Origin: VKMB-3413 sp041027365
GTDB taxonomy: Bacteria; Pseudomonadota; Alphaproteobacteria; Rhizobiales; Rhizobiaceae
NCBI RefSeq assembly: GCF_041027365.1
Contig: NZ_JBFTEH010000003.1
Coordinates: 372,001-436,000, forward strand
Direction: 5' to 3'
Length of the DNA: 64,000 nucleotides
Part shown: positions 1 to 8,402 of the stretch, piece after piece
Position numbering within the stretch: position 1 is the first letter of the stretch
Layout of the letters: each line of letters opens with the position of its first letter
The notes under the pieces: generated by a model
What the model was told of the DNA's origin: nothing
Database searches by the model: none
The model's input: only the letters and a program-made list of their open reading frames with translations
Program-made: the position numbers and the translations under genes

Positions 1-199
1 TGCCGGGAGCGGCATCACGGTGTTTGCGGCCGGGCTCGTCTTCGCCGTCTCGCTCGGATTCCGGATGATCGACCTGCCGCTCTGCGAGGCCTGGCCGGAC
101 GGCACGCATTTCGTCTGGCATATCCTCAATGCGCTGACGCTCAGCCTGCTGCTGCACGCGGCGGCGACCGAGCGCAGTGCCGCCCTGCGAGCGGCGTGA
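1..199 (+). CDS. Ceramidase-like membrane protein, C-terminal end only
   Basis: Only the last 65 or so codons are in the window; the reading frame enters at base 2 and stops with TGA at 197-199. The translated end has two hydrophobic stretches around a polar segment reading FRMIDLPLC...GTHFVWHILNAL. The spacing of the arginine, aspartate and the two histidines in GTHFVWH resembles the end of the alkaline ceramidase/CREST membrane hydrolase family, where such His and Asp residues bind the active-site zinc. The assignment is from motif memory. The gene converges on the L,D-transpeptidase gene, and the 181 bases between them hold nothing I recognise. Confidence 0.55.
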   Translation, partial: AGSGITVFAAGLVFAVSLGFRMIDLPLCEAWPDGTHFVWHILNALTLSLLLHAAATERSAALRAA

Positions 200-380
200 C
201 ACCAAGGCGGCGGTCTCAGGACTTCGTCATCGGAGCGATGCTCGATCCGCCGGCGGTGCGCATGCCCGGAGGCCGGAAACGAAGCGGCCGGACGCCTCCC
301 CCGAAGCATCCGGCCATGGCGGTCCCCCGCCTTGAAGCTGATGCGGCGCCGCTCAGCGGCAGCACCGCGATGTCGCGACG

Positions 381-1118
381 TCAGCGCTTCGCGAGGCGCT
401 CGTCACCCTGCTTGACCACGACCTCGGCGCCGTCCGGCACGCGGTTGTAGAGGTCGATGATGTCCTGGTTCATCAGGCGGATGCAGCCGGAAGAGGCCGC
501 GGTGCCGATGGTCCACCATTCCGGCGTGCCGTGCAGGCGGAACAGCGTATCCTTGCCGTTCTGCCAGAGGTAGAGGGCGCGGGCGCCGAGCGGATTGGTC
601 AGGCCCGGCTGCATGCCGTCGCGATACGGCTCGAGCTCCGGCTTGCGGTCGATCATCTCCGACGGCGGGAACCACTTCGGCCAATGCTGCTTGTCGTGCA
701 CCGTCGCGATGCCGGCCCAGGAGAAGCCGGTCTTGCCGACGCCGATGCCGTAGCGCATCGCCTTGCCGTTCGGCTCGACGACGTAGAGGAAGCGGTTGGG
801 CGTGTCGACCACCACGGTGCCCGGCTTGTACTGCGCACCCTCGGGGTACGAGACCTCCTGGCGCAGATATTGCGGGTCGATCTTGTTGGTCGGAATCGCC
901 GGCAGCGCATAGCCGTCGTCGGTCACCGCGCCGTAGCCCATCTCCTGCGTCGCCGCAACGCTGCCGCCGTTCTGCAGGTCGGTCGGTGCGGTGTAGGCCG
1001 CCGCCATCGTGTCCGGCGCCGGTTTGAGCGAAGCCCTGTGTCCGTCGCTCGCGCACCCTGCGAGGGCGATCATCGAGACGGCGGCAGCACCGGCTGAAAG
1101 GATGGTTCTGATCTTCAT
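381..1118 (-). CDS. L,D-transpeptidase (YkuD family) lipoprotein
   Basis: Predicted periplasmic peptidoglycan cross-linking or lipoprotein-attaching enzyme of 245 residues. A lysine-rich start and hydrophobic stretch end in the lipobox LAGC, with the lipidated cysteine at residue 22, so the mature protein should be membrane-anchored. The C-terminal half carries the YkuD catalytic signature: a histidine in LHGTPEWW, then SSGCIRLMNQD, whose cysteine is the nucleophile. ATG at 1118 is chosen because it puts the signal sequence at the N-terminus; the frame is open further upstream, but that extension has no signal-like character. It is monocistronic. Alphaproteobacteria usually carry many paralogues, so the exact substrate is unknown. 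Confidence 0.9.
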   Translation of the reverse strand: MKIRTILSAGAAAVSMIALAGCASDGHRASLKPAPDTMAAAYTAPTDLQNGGSVAATQEMGYGAVTDDGYALPAIPTNKIDPQYLRQEVSYPEGAQYKPGTVVVDTPNRFLYVVEPNGKAMRYGIGVGKTGFSWAGIATVHDKQHWPKWFPPSEMIDRKPELEPYRDGMQPGLTNPLGARALYLWQNGKDTLFRLHGTPEWWTIGTAASSGCIRLMNQDIIDLYNRVPDGAEVVVKQGDERLAKR

Positions 1119-1359
1119 CTTATGGCGCCAAACGAGTGCGATGGTTGAAAAAGCGTGCCGAACGGATCCCGGCTCGGCCTGTCGCCGGCCATCGAACGTG
1201 TCCATTCGATAGGCTTCGGAAGCCGGGGAGGCAACGTCTTCATTAAGACCCGGCATGGTTAAGAAATCCCTTGTTGCGGGCGCGTCACAGTTGACGCCCC
1301 GCAACGTCGCGACATGTCTGCCGCCATGGCATGGTCGCAGCGACCCGAAAGGTCCGTAC

Positions 1360-1770
1360 ATGAACATCGGAGAGGCGTCCCGGCTGTCCGGTCTGCCGCC
1401 GAAGACGATCCGCTATTACGAGGAAGTCGGGCTGGTCAAGCCCGCGCGCGCCAACAACGGCTATCGCAACTACCGCGAGCGCGACGTCCACATGCTGCGC
1501 TTCCTGCAGCGGTCCCGCTCGCTCGGCTTCTCCATCGACGAAGCCCGCCGCCTGCTGGCGCTCTATGAGAACGCCAATCGGAAGAGCGAGGACGTCAAGC
1601 AGGTCGCCAGCCGCCGCATGGCGGAGATCGACCGGAAGATCGCCGAGCTGGAATCGCTGAAGCGCGCGCTCGTGGAACTCACCGAGCAATGCCAGGGCGG
1701 CGGCGGCCCGGACTGTCCCATCCTGGAGGAGATCGCCGGCGGCTCGGCCGCGATGCATGCGCGGGACTGA
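1360..1770 (+). CDS. cueR: MerR-family copper-responsive regulator (CueR/HmrR type)
   Basis: A 136-residue MerR-family activator. The N-terminal winged helix-turn-helix reads MNIGEASRLSGLPPKTIRYY and is followed by a dimerising helix. The C-terminal metal loop has two cysteines separated by seven residues (C-QGGGGPD-C, then PIL), the spacing known for Cu(I)-sensing CueR/HmrR, and not the three-site pattern of MerR or the longer loop of ZntR. Upstream ATG/GTG codons in frame would add a non-family extension, so ATG 1360 is preferred. No copper ATPase, copper chaperone or multicopper oxidase lies next to it in this window, so its regulon must be elsewhere. Confidence 0.85.
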   Translation: MNIGEASRLSGLPPKTIRYYEEVGLVKPARANNGYRNYRERDVHMLRFLQRSRSLGFSIDEARRLLALYENANRKSEDVKQVASRRMAEIDRKIAELESLKRALVELTEQCQGGGGPDCPILEEIAGGSAAMHARD

Positions 1771-1921
1771 CGGGCGCAGGATCGCACGGAGCCGCACGTC
1801 CGCAAGCGACGGCCGGCACCGCTGATCGGCCAGACGTCGACAAGCGCTGAATGCCGATTCGTTTCCGCTTTGTCTGCGAATGTTCTTGCCGGGCTCCCGC
1901 CGGCTGCGCTAGGCAATCCGC

Positions 1922-2410
1922 ATGCCACTCGTCTCGCCCTTTCGAAGCGATCCCCTCGTCGACGGCCGCCAGTCCGAGCGGGCGATGATGGTCCGTCGCG
2001 GCGTCCAGCGGCTGATGATGGCGCGGCGGGTGTCGCTGCTCCCGGAAGTGCCGCTCGACACCGGGCGCCGGGCCGATCTTGTCTGCCTGTCGGAAAAGGG
2101 CGCCTTCGCCATCATCGAGATCAAGACCTCGATCGAGGATTTCCGGGCCGACCAGAAATGGCCGATCTACCGGCTGCATTGCGACCAGCTGTATTTCGCG
2201 ACGCATCCGGGCGTGCCGGCCGGGATCTTCCCGGAAGATTGCGGGCTGATCGTTTCGGACGGCTACGAGGCGGAGATCCTGCGCGAGGCGCCGGAGGAGC
2301 GGATGCCGCCGGCAACGCGCAAGGCGCTCACCCTGCGCTTCGCGCGGCTGTCCGCCGATCGCCTGCTGCAGGCGGAATGGGCGGCCAATCCCGCTCCGAA
2401 TCCTTTGTAG
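1922..2410 (+). CDS. mmcB: MmcB-family DNA repair nuclease-like protein
   Basis: A 162-residue protein of the MmcB family, described in Caulobacter as a damage-inducible protein with a predicted PD-(D/E)XK nuclease fold. The core visible here is RRADLVCLSEKGAFAIIEIK, where the aspartate, the glutamate and the lysine of IEIK fit the PD-(D/E)XK metal site, followed by DFRADQKW and a region rich in aromatic residues. The length agrees with family members. It converges on regA with only 55 bases between the stops. The biochemical role in repair is inferred from the family. Confidence 0.85.
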   Translation: MPLVSPFRSDPLVDGRQSERAMMVRRGVQRLMMARRVSLLPEVPLDTGRRADLVCLSEKGAFAIIEIKTSIEDFRADQKWPIYRLHCDQLYFATHPGVPAGIFPEDCGLIVSDGYEAEILREAPEERMPPATRKALTLRFARLSADRLLQAEWAANPAPNPL

Positions 2411-2465
2411 TCACGAGGTCCGGCGGCACCCGCGCGCCGGGCGAAGCCTCAAGGGCCGCGCCGGC

Positions 2466-3038
2466 TCAGCGCGGCGCGCGTTTCGCCAGGATGCGCTGCA
2501 GGGTGCGCCGGTGCATCGACAGCCGTCGCGCCGTCTCCGAGACGTTGCGATCGCAGAGTTCGTAGATGCGCTGGATATGCTCCCACCGCACGCGGTCGGC
2601 CGACATCGGGTTCTCCGGCGGCTCCGGCCGCTCGTCCGCCTGGCGCAGCAGCGCCGCGACCACCTCGTCGGCATCTGCCGGCTTGGCGAGATAGTCGATC
2701 GCGCCGAGTTTCACCGCCGTCACCGCCGTCGCGATGTTGCCGTATCCGGTCAGGACCACAACACGGGCATCTGGCCGCACATCCTGCAGCGCGGCGATCA
2801 CGTCGAGGCCGTTGCCGTCGGCAAGGCGCATGTCGACGACCGCATGCGCCGGCGCCCCGGCGCGAAGGGCGGTGAGTCCCTCGGCGATGCTTTCTGCGGT
2901 GGTGACGGAAAAGCCGCGCTGTTCGAGAGCCCGGCTCATGCGCTGGAGAAACGGACGATCGTCGTCGACGAGGAGCAGAGACGCATCTTCGACCGGCACC
3001 TGGCCCTGGCCAGTTTCGGCCATTTGTTCCGTCAGCAT
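2466..3038 (-). CDS. regA: Redox response regulator RegA/ActR/PrrA
   Basis: A 190-residue two-domain response regulator. The receiver has the acidic pocket LLLVDDD (residues 21-27), the phospho-acceptor Asp69 in VVDMRLADG, the conserved Thr in VVVLTGYG and the Lys in LAKPAD. The C-terminus is a Fis-type helix-turn-helix, NVSETARRLSMHRRTLQR (from about residue 165), nearly invariant across RegA/ActR/PrrA proteins. In this family the regulator controls respiration, carbon and nitrogen assimilation or acid tolerance in response to redox state. It lies directly downstream of its partner kinase regB on the same strand with a 144-base gap, so the two may be read together or regA may have its own promoter. 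Confidence 0.95.
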   Translation of the reverse strand: MLTEQMAETGQGQVPVEDASLLLVDDDRPFLQRMSRALEQRGFSVTTAESIAEGLTALRAGAPAHAVVDMRLADGNGLDVIAALQDVRPDARVVVLTGYGNIATAVTAVKLGAIDYLAKPADADEVVAALLRQADERPEPPENPMSADRVRWEHIQRIYELCDRNVSETARRLSMHRRTLQRILAKRAPR

Positions 3039-3182
3039 GTCACCTTCCTTCCCTTAGGACCGACAAGATGGCGCGACACTTGGAAGCAATCCAGCCGGGA
3101 ACCGGGCGTTCACGAAAAACGTGAACACGGCGTGTTCGCACGGGACGACGGGCAGAGAGACTGTTGAAGCGAGTGCGCGGCG

Positions 3183-4526
3183 TCAGGCGTGCTGGAGGCA
3201 GCCGCCGGCAAAGGTCTGGTAGGGCCAGAACACCGACACCGAGGCGCCGGGCCCGTCCTCGCGGTTGGAAAAGACGATGGTCGCGCCGGAGCGCTCGAGC
3301 AGGGTCTTGGCGATGAAGACACCCAGGCCGAGGCCGCCGCCCGCCCGCTCCTGGCCGTCGGGGTCGCGCTCGGACATATACGGGTCGCCGATCCGCGCCA
3401 GGATCTCCGGCGAAAAGCCGGGGCCGTCGTCGAGGATGCGGATGTGCACCGTCTCGGCGCTCCAGCCGGCCCGCAGGATGACCGCCCCGCGCGCGAAATC
3501 GACGGCGTTCTCGACGATGTTGCCGAGGCCGTAGACGATGCCGGCATTGCGGCAGGAGACCGGCTCCGGACCATTGCGCTCGACCACCTCGACCTGAACC
3601 GAAACGCCGAAATTGCGGTGCGGCTCGGCGACCTCGTCGATCAGCGACATCAGCGGCAGTTGGGCGAGATAGACTTCGCTGGAGGAGGAGAGCGAACTCA
3701 GCCGCCGAAGGATCGCCCGGCAGCGTTCCGACTGAGCCATCAGGAGCTCGACGTCCTCGCGCATCGCGCTGTCGCCCGGGATGGCGCGGTTCATCTCCTT
3801 GGCGACGAGGGCGATGGTGGAGAGCGGCGTGCCGAGTTCGTGCGCGGCAGCGGCTGCCAGGCCGTCGAGGGCCGAGAGATGCTGCTCGCGCTGCAGCACG
3901 AGTTCGGTGGCGCTCAGCGCGTCGGCGAGCGCCCGGGCCTCCGCCGCGACGCGGTAGATGTAGATCGCCGAGAACACCAGCGTCGTCACGATCGCGAACC
4001 ACAGGCCCCCGACATAGCTCGTCGGCATGGAGAACGGCACGCCCGCGGGCCAGGGCAGCGGCATGTGGACGAAGACGAGCAGCGTCGTCGACAGGACGGC
4101 GAGGACGCTGAGCGCCACCACGGTCAGCGGCGGCTGCGTCGCCGAGGCGATGATCGCCGGCACCACCAGGAAGACCATGAACGGGTTGTCAACGCCGCCG
4201 GTCAGGTACATCAGCCCCGAGGGCTGGAGGATGTCGAAGGTGAGGACGGCTGCGGCGATCGTCGGCGACAGCCGGTGGCTCGCCGGAAACTGCGTCGCGA
4301 GATAGGTGTTGAGCGCGACCGAGAGGGCGATCAGCCCGAGGCACGCCCAGATCGGAAACGGCCACCACAGCCCCCAGGCGACGAAGACGCAGGCTGCCGT
4401 CTGCCCCGCGACCGACAGCCAGCGCAGCCGCACCAGCGTCGCGAGCCGCAGGCGCTGGCTGTCGCGCATCATCGTCACGAAGGCCGGAAGCCGAAGATTT
4501 AAGCCGCTGCGCGTCGCCTGGTCCAT
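3183..4526 (-). CDS. regB: Redox sensor histidine kinase RegB/ActS/PrrB
   Basis: A 447-residue membrane kinase. Residues about 30-195 form the six-helix sensor with the ubiquinone-binding motif GGVDNPF at 110-116. The H-box AAAHELGTPLSTI places the phospho-histidine at 229. Cys269 lies exactly 40 residues after it, the same spacing as His225/Cys265 of Rhodobacter capsulatus RegB, where the cysteine is redox-active. The ATPase domain has the N-box NIVENAVDFA and the glycine motifs DDGPGF and GGGLGLGVFIAK. ATG 4526 is chosen because upstream codons encode a proline/arginine-rich stretch unlike the family. It probably phosphorylates the neighbouring RegA. Confidence 0.95.
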   Translation of the reverse strand: MDQATRSGLNLRLPAFVTMMRDSQRLRLATLVRLRWLSVAGQTAACVFVAWGLWWPFPIWACLGLIALSVALNTYLATQFPASHRLSPTIAAAVLTFDILQPSGLMYLTGGVDNPFMVFLVVPAIIASATQPPLTVVALSVLAVLSTTLLVFVHMPLPWPAGVPFSMPTSYVGGLWFAIVTTLVFSAIYIYRVAAEARALADALSATELVLQREQHLSALDGLAAAAAHELGTPLSTIALVAKEMNRAIPGDSAMREDVELLMAQSERCRAILRRLSSLSSSSEVYLAQLPLMSLIDEVAEPHRNFGVSVQVEVVERNGPEPVSCRNAGIVYGLGNIVENAVDFARGAVILRAGWSAETVHIRILDDGPGFSPEILARIGDPYMSERDPDGQERAGGGLGLGVFIAKTLLERSGATIVFSNREDGPGASVSVFWPYQTFAGGCLQHA

Positions 4527-4700
4527 GGGACGCACACTTAGCCGGGATGCCGTGGGCGGGGAAGGAGGCGCGGCGGGGCGGGCGAAAGGCCGCACGGTCG
4601 CGACGCCTGGGCCGGGCGGGATCGACCGTTCACCTGGCCGGAGACGCCGCAGCAGGGAGGTCCACCTCCGGCGCGGCACCGGCTTTGACGCGTTAAACAT

Positions 4701-4729
4701 TTGGAACGAGCGCAAATCGGGTGTAAAGC
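4701..4729 (+). promoter_or_regulatory. Candidate sigma-70 promoter of ilvD
   Basis: TTGGAA at 4701-4706 and TAAAGC at 4724-4729 are separated by 17 bases and lie 34-62 bases before the ilvD start. Each box matches the consensus only partly, so this is a candidate by spacing and position only. Confidence 0.3.
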
Positions 4730-4762
4730 GGGGCCGACCGTTACCGTAACGAAGAGTACGCC

Positions 4763-6598
4763 ATGCCCGCCTATCGCTCCCGCACGACCACCCATGGCCG
4801 CAACATGGCCGGCGCGCGCGGCCTGTGGCGCGCCACAGGCATGAAGGACGGCGACTTCGGCAAGCCGATCATCGCCGTCGTCAACTCCTTCACCCAGTTC
4901 GTGCCGGGCCACGTGCATCTGAAGGATCTCGGCCAGCTGGTCGCGCGCGAGATCGAGCAGGCCGGCGGCGTCGCCAAGGAGTTCAACACCATCGCCGTCG
5001 ACGACGGCATCGCCATGGGCCATGACGGCATGCTCTATTCGCTGCCGTCCCGCGAACTCATCGCCGATAGCGTCGAATACATGGTCAACGCTCATTGCGC
5101 CGACGCCATGGTCTGCATCTCCAACTGCGACAAGATCACGCCGGGCATGCTGATGGCGGCGCTGCGCCTCAACATCCCCGTCGTCTTCGTCTCCGGCGGG
5201 CCGATGGAGGCCGGCAAGGTGGTCCTCTCGACCGGCGAGAAGAAGGCGCTGGACCTCGTCGACGCCATGGTCGCGGCCGCCGACGATCGTGTCTCGGAAG
5301 AAGACGTGCAGGTGATCGAGCGCTCCGCCTGCCCGACCTGCGGTTCGTGCTCGGGCATGTTCACCGCGAATTCGATGAACTGCCTGACCGAGGCGCTCGG
5401 CCTGTCGCTGCCCGGCAACGGCTCGACGCTCGCCACCCACGCCGACCGCCGCCGCCTCTTCGTCGAGGCCGGCCACCTGATCGTCGATCTCGCCCGCCGC
5501 TACTACGAGCAGGACGACGCGAGCGTGCTGCCGCGCTCGATCGCGGGCTTCACCTCGTTCGAAAACGCCATGACGCTCGACATCGCCATGGGCGGCTCGA
5601 CCAACACCGTCCTGCATCTCCTCGCCGCGGCGCATGAGGGCGGCGTCGACTTCACCATGAGCGACATCGACCGGCTGTCGCGCCGCGTGCCGGTGCTCTG
5701 CAAGGTCGCGCCGGCCGTCGGCAACGTCCACATGGAGGACGTCCACCGCGCCGGCGGCATCATGGCGATCCTCGGCGAGCTCGACCGCGCCGGCCTGATC
5801 GACACCTCGGTCGGCTGCGTCCATGCCGAGACCATGGCCGACGCGCTCGACCGCTGGGACGTGATGCGCACGTCGAGCACCACCGTCCACGACTTCTACC
5901 GCGCCGCGCCCGGCGGCGTGCCGACGCAGGTCGCGTTCAGCCAGGAGCGGCGCTGGGACGAACTCGACCTCGACCGCGAGGCCGGCGCGATCCGCAACGC
6001 GGAGCATGCCTTCTCCAAGGATGGCGGCCTCGCCGTGCTCTACGGCAATCTGGCGGAAGAGGGCTGCATCGTGAAGACCGCCGGCGTCGACGCCTCGATC
6101 CTCACCTTCTCCGGCCCCGCCCGGATCTTCGAGAGCCAGGACGCCTCGGTGAAGGCGATCCTGTCGAACGAGGTGAAGCCGGGCGACATCGTCCTCATCC
6201 GCTACGAGGGCCCGCGCGGCGGCCCCGGCATGCAGGAGATGCTCTATCCGACGAGCTATCTGAAGTCGAAGGGGCTCGGAAAGGCCTGCGCGCTCGTCAC
6301 CGACGGCCGCTTCTCCGGCGGCTCCTCCGGCCTGTCGATCGGCCATGTCTCGCCGGAAGCGGCGGAAGGCGGCACGATCGGGCTTGTGCGGGAAGGCGAC
6401 ACGATCGAGATCGACATCCCGAACCGCAAGATCCACCTCGCCGTCGACGACGCCGAGATCGCCCGCCGCCGCGAGGCGCAGGACGAGGCGGGCTGGCATC
6501 CGGCCGAGCCGCGCAAGCGCCAGGTGACGACTGCGCTGAAGGCCTATGCCGCGCTCACCACCAGCGCCGCCAAGGGCGCCGTGCGGATGGTGAACTGA
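4763..6598 (+). CDS. ilvD: Dihydroxy-acid dehydratase
   Basis: IlvD dehydrates 2,3-dihydroxy-isovalerate and 2,3-dihydroxy-3-methylvalerate to the 2-keto acids, the common step of valine, leucine and isoleucine synthesis, in the cytoplasm. The 611-residue length is normal for the long E. coli-like form. Iron-sulfur and substrate motifs are visible: CISNCDKITPGM near residue 117 and CPTCGSCSGMFTANSMN near residue 190, with a C-terminal RFSGGSSGLSIGH. It is monocistronic, divergent from regB with a 236-base gap, and followed by a strong hairpin terminator shared with phoA. Other branched-chain genes are not in the window. Confidence 0.97.
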   Translation: MPAYRSRTTTHGRNMAGARGLWRATGMKDGDFGKPIIAVVNSFTQFVPGHVHLKDLGQLVAREIEQAGGVAKEFNTIAVDDGIAMGHDGMLYSLPSRELIADSVEYMVNAHCADAMVCISNCDKITPGMLMAALRLNIPVVFVSGGPMEAGKVVLSTGEKKALDLVDAMVAAADDRVSEEDVQVIERSACPTCGSCSGMFTANSMNCLTEALGLSLPGNGSTLATHADRRRLFVEAGHLIVDLARRYYEQDDASVLPRSIAGFTSFENAMTLDIAMGGSTNTVLHLLAAAHEGGVDFTMSDIDRLSRRVPVLCKVAPAVGNVHMEDVHRAGGIMAILGELDRAGLIDTSVGCVHAETMADALDRWDVMRTSSTTVHDFYRAAPGGVPTQVAFSQERRWDELDLDREAGAIRNAEHAFSKDGGLAVLYGNLAEEGCIVKTAGVDASILTFSGPARIFESQDASVKAILSNEVKPGDIVLIRYEGPRGGPGMQEMLYPTSYLKSKGLGKACALVTDGRFSGGSSGLSIGHVSPEAAEGGTIGLVREGDTIEIDIPNRKIHLAVDDAEIARRREAQDEAGWHPAEPRKRQVTTALKAYAALTTSAAKGAVRMVN

Positions 6599-6632
6599 CC
6601 GCCGCCCCGATCGGTCGATCCAGAATGCAAAA

Positions 6633-6661
6633 GGCGCCGCCCGCAATACTCGGGCGGCGCC
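6633..6661. terminator. Bidirectional intrinsic terminator, ilvD/phoA
   Basis: A perfect 11-base-pair stem (6633-6643 with 6651-6661, mostly GC) closes a 7-base loop. It is followed by TTTCTTTT on the plus strand and by TTTTGC on the minus strand, so it can end both converging genes. Confidence 0.85.
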
Positions 6662-6716
6662 TTTCTTTTCTCCGGTGGCCGGCCGCGTCGGGCGCGGCCG
6701 GCGGAGCGGGCGAGGG

Positions 6717-8201
6717 TCAGCCCGACGTGCCGGCGGGCTTGGCCGCCGAGGCGGCGTCGTTCGCCTGCTTCAGCTGCAGCGCGTCGCGGATCGTGTAGAA
6801 CAGATCCGTCTGGTCGGTGAGGCCGACGACGTTCGCCGCGCCCGGGCCATAGGCCGCGATGCGCAGCTGCGCGCCGGTATGCTCCTGCGAGTCGCCTTCC
6901 GGATTGCCATAGCTGACCGCCATCACCGCGCCGTCCTTGGTCATCAGCGCCTCGGTGAGGCCCGGCGCCTTGTCGTCGGTCGGGATGATCTGGCTGGAAT
7001 GGGCGTGGTCGGCGGTGACGATCACCAGCGTGTTGCCGTCCGCCCTGGCGAACTCCAGCGCCTTCTGCACCGCCTCGTCGAGATCGACGGTCTCGCCGAT
7101 CTGGGCGCAGGGGTTGGCGGCGTGGTCCTGCTTGTCGATCGATGCGCCCTCGACCTGCAGGAAGAAGCCCTTCTCGTTCACCTTCAGGAGGTCGATCGCC
7201 TTCTCGGTCATCGCGGCGAGCGTCGGCACGCTGTCCGCGCGCTCGGCGTTCGGCTGGCAGGTCACCGGCTCCTTGTCGAGGCTGCCGTGATAGGAGGCCT
7301 TCGGACCGCTCCAGCGCACCGGCATGTTGCCCTGCGCGAAGAGGCCGATCAGCGGCTTGTCCTGGTTCGCCGTCTCGACCTTCGCCAGCGCGCCGGCGTT
7401 GCCGACGATGGTGAAGCCGCGGGCCTCGGCCTGCTGGCGCAGCGTCTTGTCCTTGTACTCGCCGGCCTTCGCCGTCTCGTCGAAGGTCTTGGCGCCGCCG
7501 CCGAGGAGGACGTCCGAACGGGTCTGAAGCATCTGTTCGGTGATCGAGCCCTTGCCGCCGTTCTCCAGCGCGTTCGACGGGCACTTCTCGCTCGTCGCTT
7601 CGGGGCCGTAGCACTTGCGGCCGGTCACATGCGCGACGAGCACCGCCGGTGTCGCGTCCTGCAGCTCGGCCGTCGAGACGTCGCCAGTCGCAAGGCCCGA
7701 AGCCTTGGCGAGTTCGAGCAGGGTCGCGTGCGGCTCGCCCTTCACGTCGACGCCGATCGCGCCGTTATAGGTCTTCACGCCCGACGCCCAGCCCGTGCCC
7801 GAGGCGGCGGAATCGGTGACGTAGTCCGGCTTGCCGGTCTTCTTGTCGAGCGAATAGTGGGTGTACTGCCCGGTCAGCGGCAGCGCGTCGATGCCCTTGA
7901 AGAAGCCGCCGGCGCCTTCGGCATAGTTGCGGGCGATGGTGATCTCGGAATCGCCCATGCCGTCGCCGATCAAGAGGATGACGTTCTTCGCCGGGCCGTC
8001 GATGATCGCCTTGCGCAGGTCGGCGGTAACGTCGCCGCTCATGCGGCGGGCGCCGGCCGCCTGCGTCAGGTCGCCGGCCGCCTGACGCGTCAGGAGCGTC
8101 TCCGGCGTCCCGGCATCCTGCGCGCCGGCCGGAACGCTCAGTCCCGCCAGCATCGATGTCGTCAGAAGGGCGGCGAGGCCCCTCGCAATGGTCTTGCCCA
8201 T
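6717..8201 (-). CDS. phoA: Alkaline phosphatase, E. coli PhoA type
   Basis: A 494-residue periplasmic phosphomonoesterase with a cleavable signal peptide (cut expected after about residue 27, AGAQ). The metal ligand Asp80 lies in LLIGDGMGDSE, and the nucleophile Ser131 in VTDSAASGTGWASG. The zinc site is in ASIDKQDHAANPC and VTADHAHSSQI, with the last histidine in QEHTG. Four cysteines (RKCYGP, SEKCPSN, VTCQPN, AANPC) match the two disulfides of E. coli PhoA. Long stretches are nearly the same as the E. coli protein, which is unusual because most alphaproteobacteria use PhoX or PhoD. ATG 8201 is selected because it begins the signal peptide. Confidence 0.95.
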   Translation of the reverse strand: MGKTIARGLAALLTTSMLAGLSVPAGAQDAGTPETLLTRQAAGDLTQAAGARRMSGDVTADLRKAIIDGPAKNVILLIGDGMGDSEITIARNYAEGAGGFFKGIDALPLTGQYTHYSLDKKTGKPDYVTDSAASGTGWASGVKTYNGAIGVDVKGEPHATLLELAKASGLATGDVSTAELQDATPAVLVAHVTGRKCYGPEATSEKCPSNALENGGKGSITEQMLQTRSDVLLGGGAKTFDETAKAGEYKDKTLRQQAEARGFTIVGNAGALAKVETANQDKPLIGLFAQGNMPVRWSGPKASYHGSLDKEPVTCQPNAERADSVPTLAAMTEKAIDLLKVNEKGFFLQVEGASIDKQDHAANPCAQIGETVDLDEAVQKALEFARADGNTLVIVTADHAHSSQIIPTDDKAPGLTEALMTKDGAVMAVSYGNPEGDSQEHTGAQLRIAAYGPGAANVVGLTDQTDLFYTIRDALQLKQANDAASAAKPAGTSG

Positions 8202-8402
8202 GTTGAAACCCTCATCGTTGTCGCATCCGCTCCTCATGGCGCGGGGCAAATCCTTCTCCACGGGTTCCACAATCCTTTTATGACAATTCGGTAAGGTTGC
8301 GCCGATTTGACCGCGGCGGGCGCCGCCGCCGCGGTCGGGTGCACAGGCAGGAGAAGCGAGCGATCCGGTGCGAATCGCCTCCCGTGGGAGTAGTGTCGGC
8401 CC

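Noticed and set aside
3039..3182. An inverted motif near CGTGAACACGGCGTGTTCGC between regB and regA
   Set aside because: The match is short and imperfect, and no known binding site of RegA or another regulator fits it well.
8269..8286. A possible PHO box upstream of phoA
   Set aside because: Only one half (TTGTCAT on the minus strand, 8280-8286) resembles the CTGTCAT unit. The second half (8269-8275) does not match, so I do not call it.
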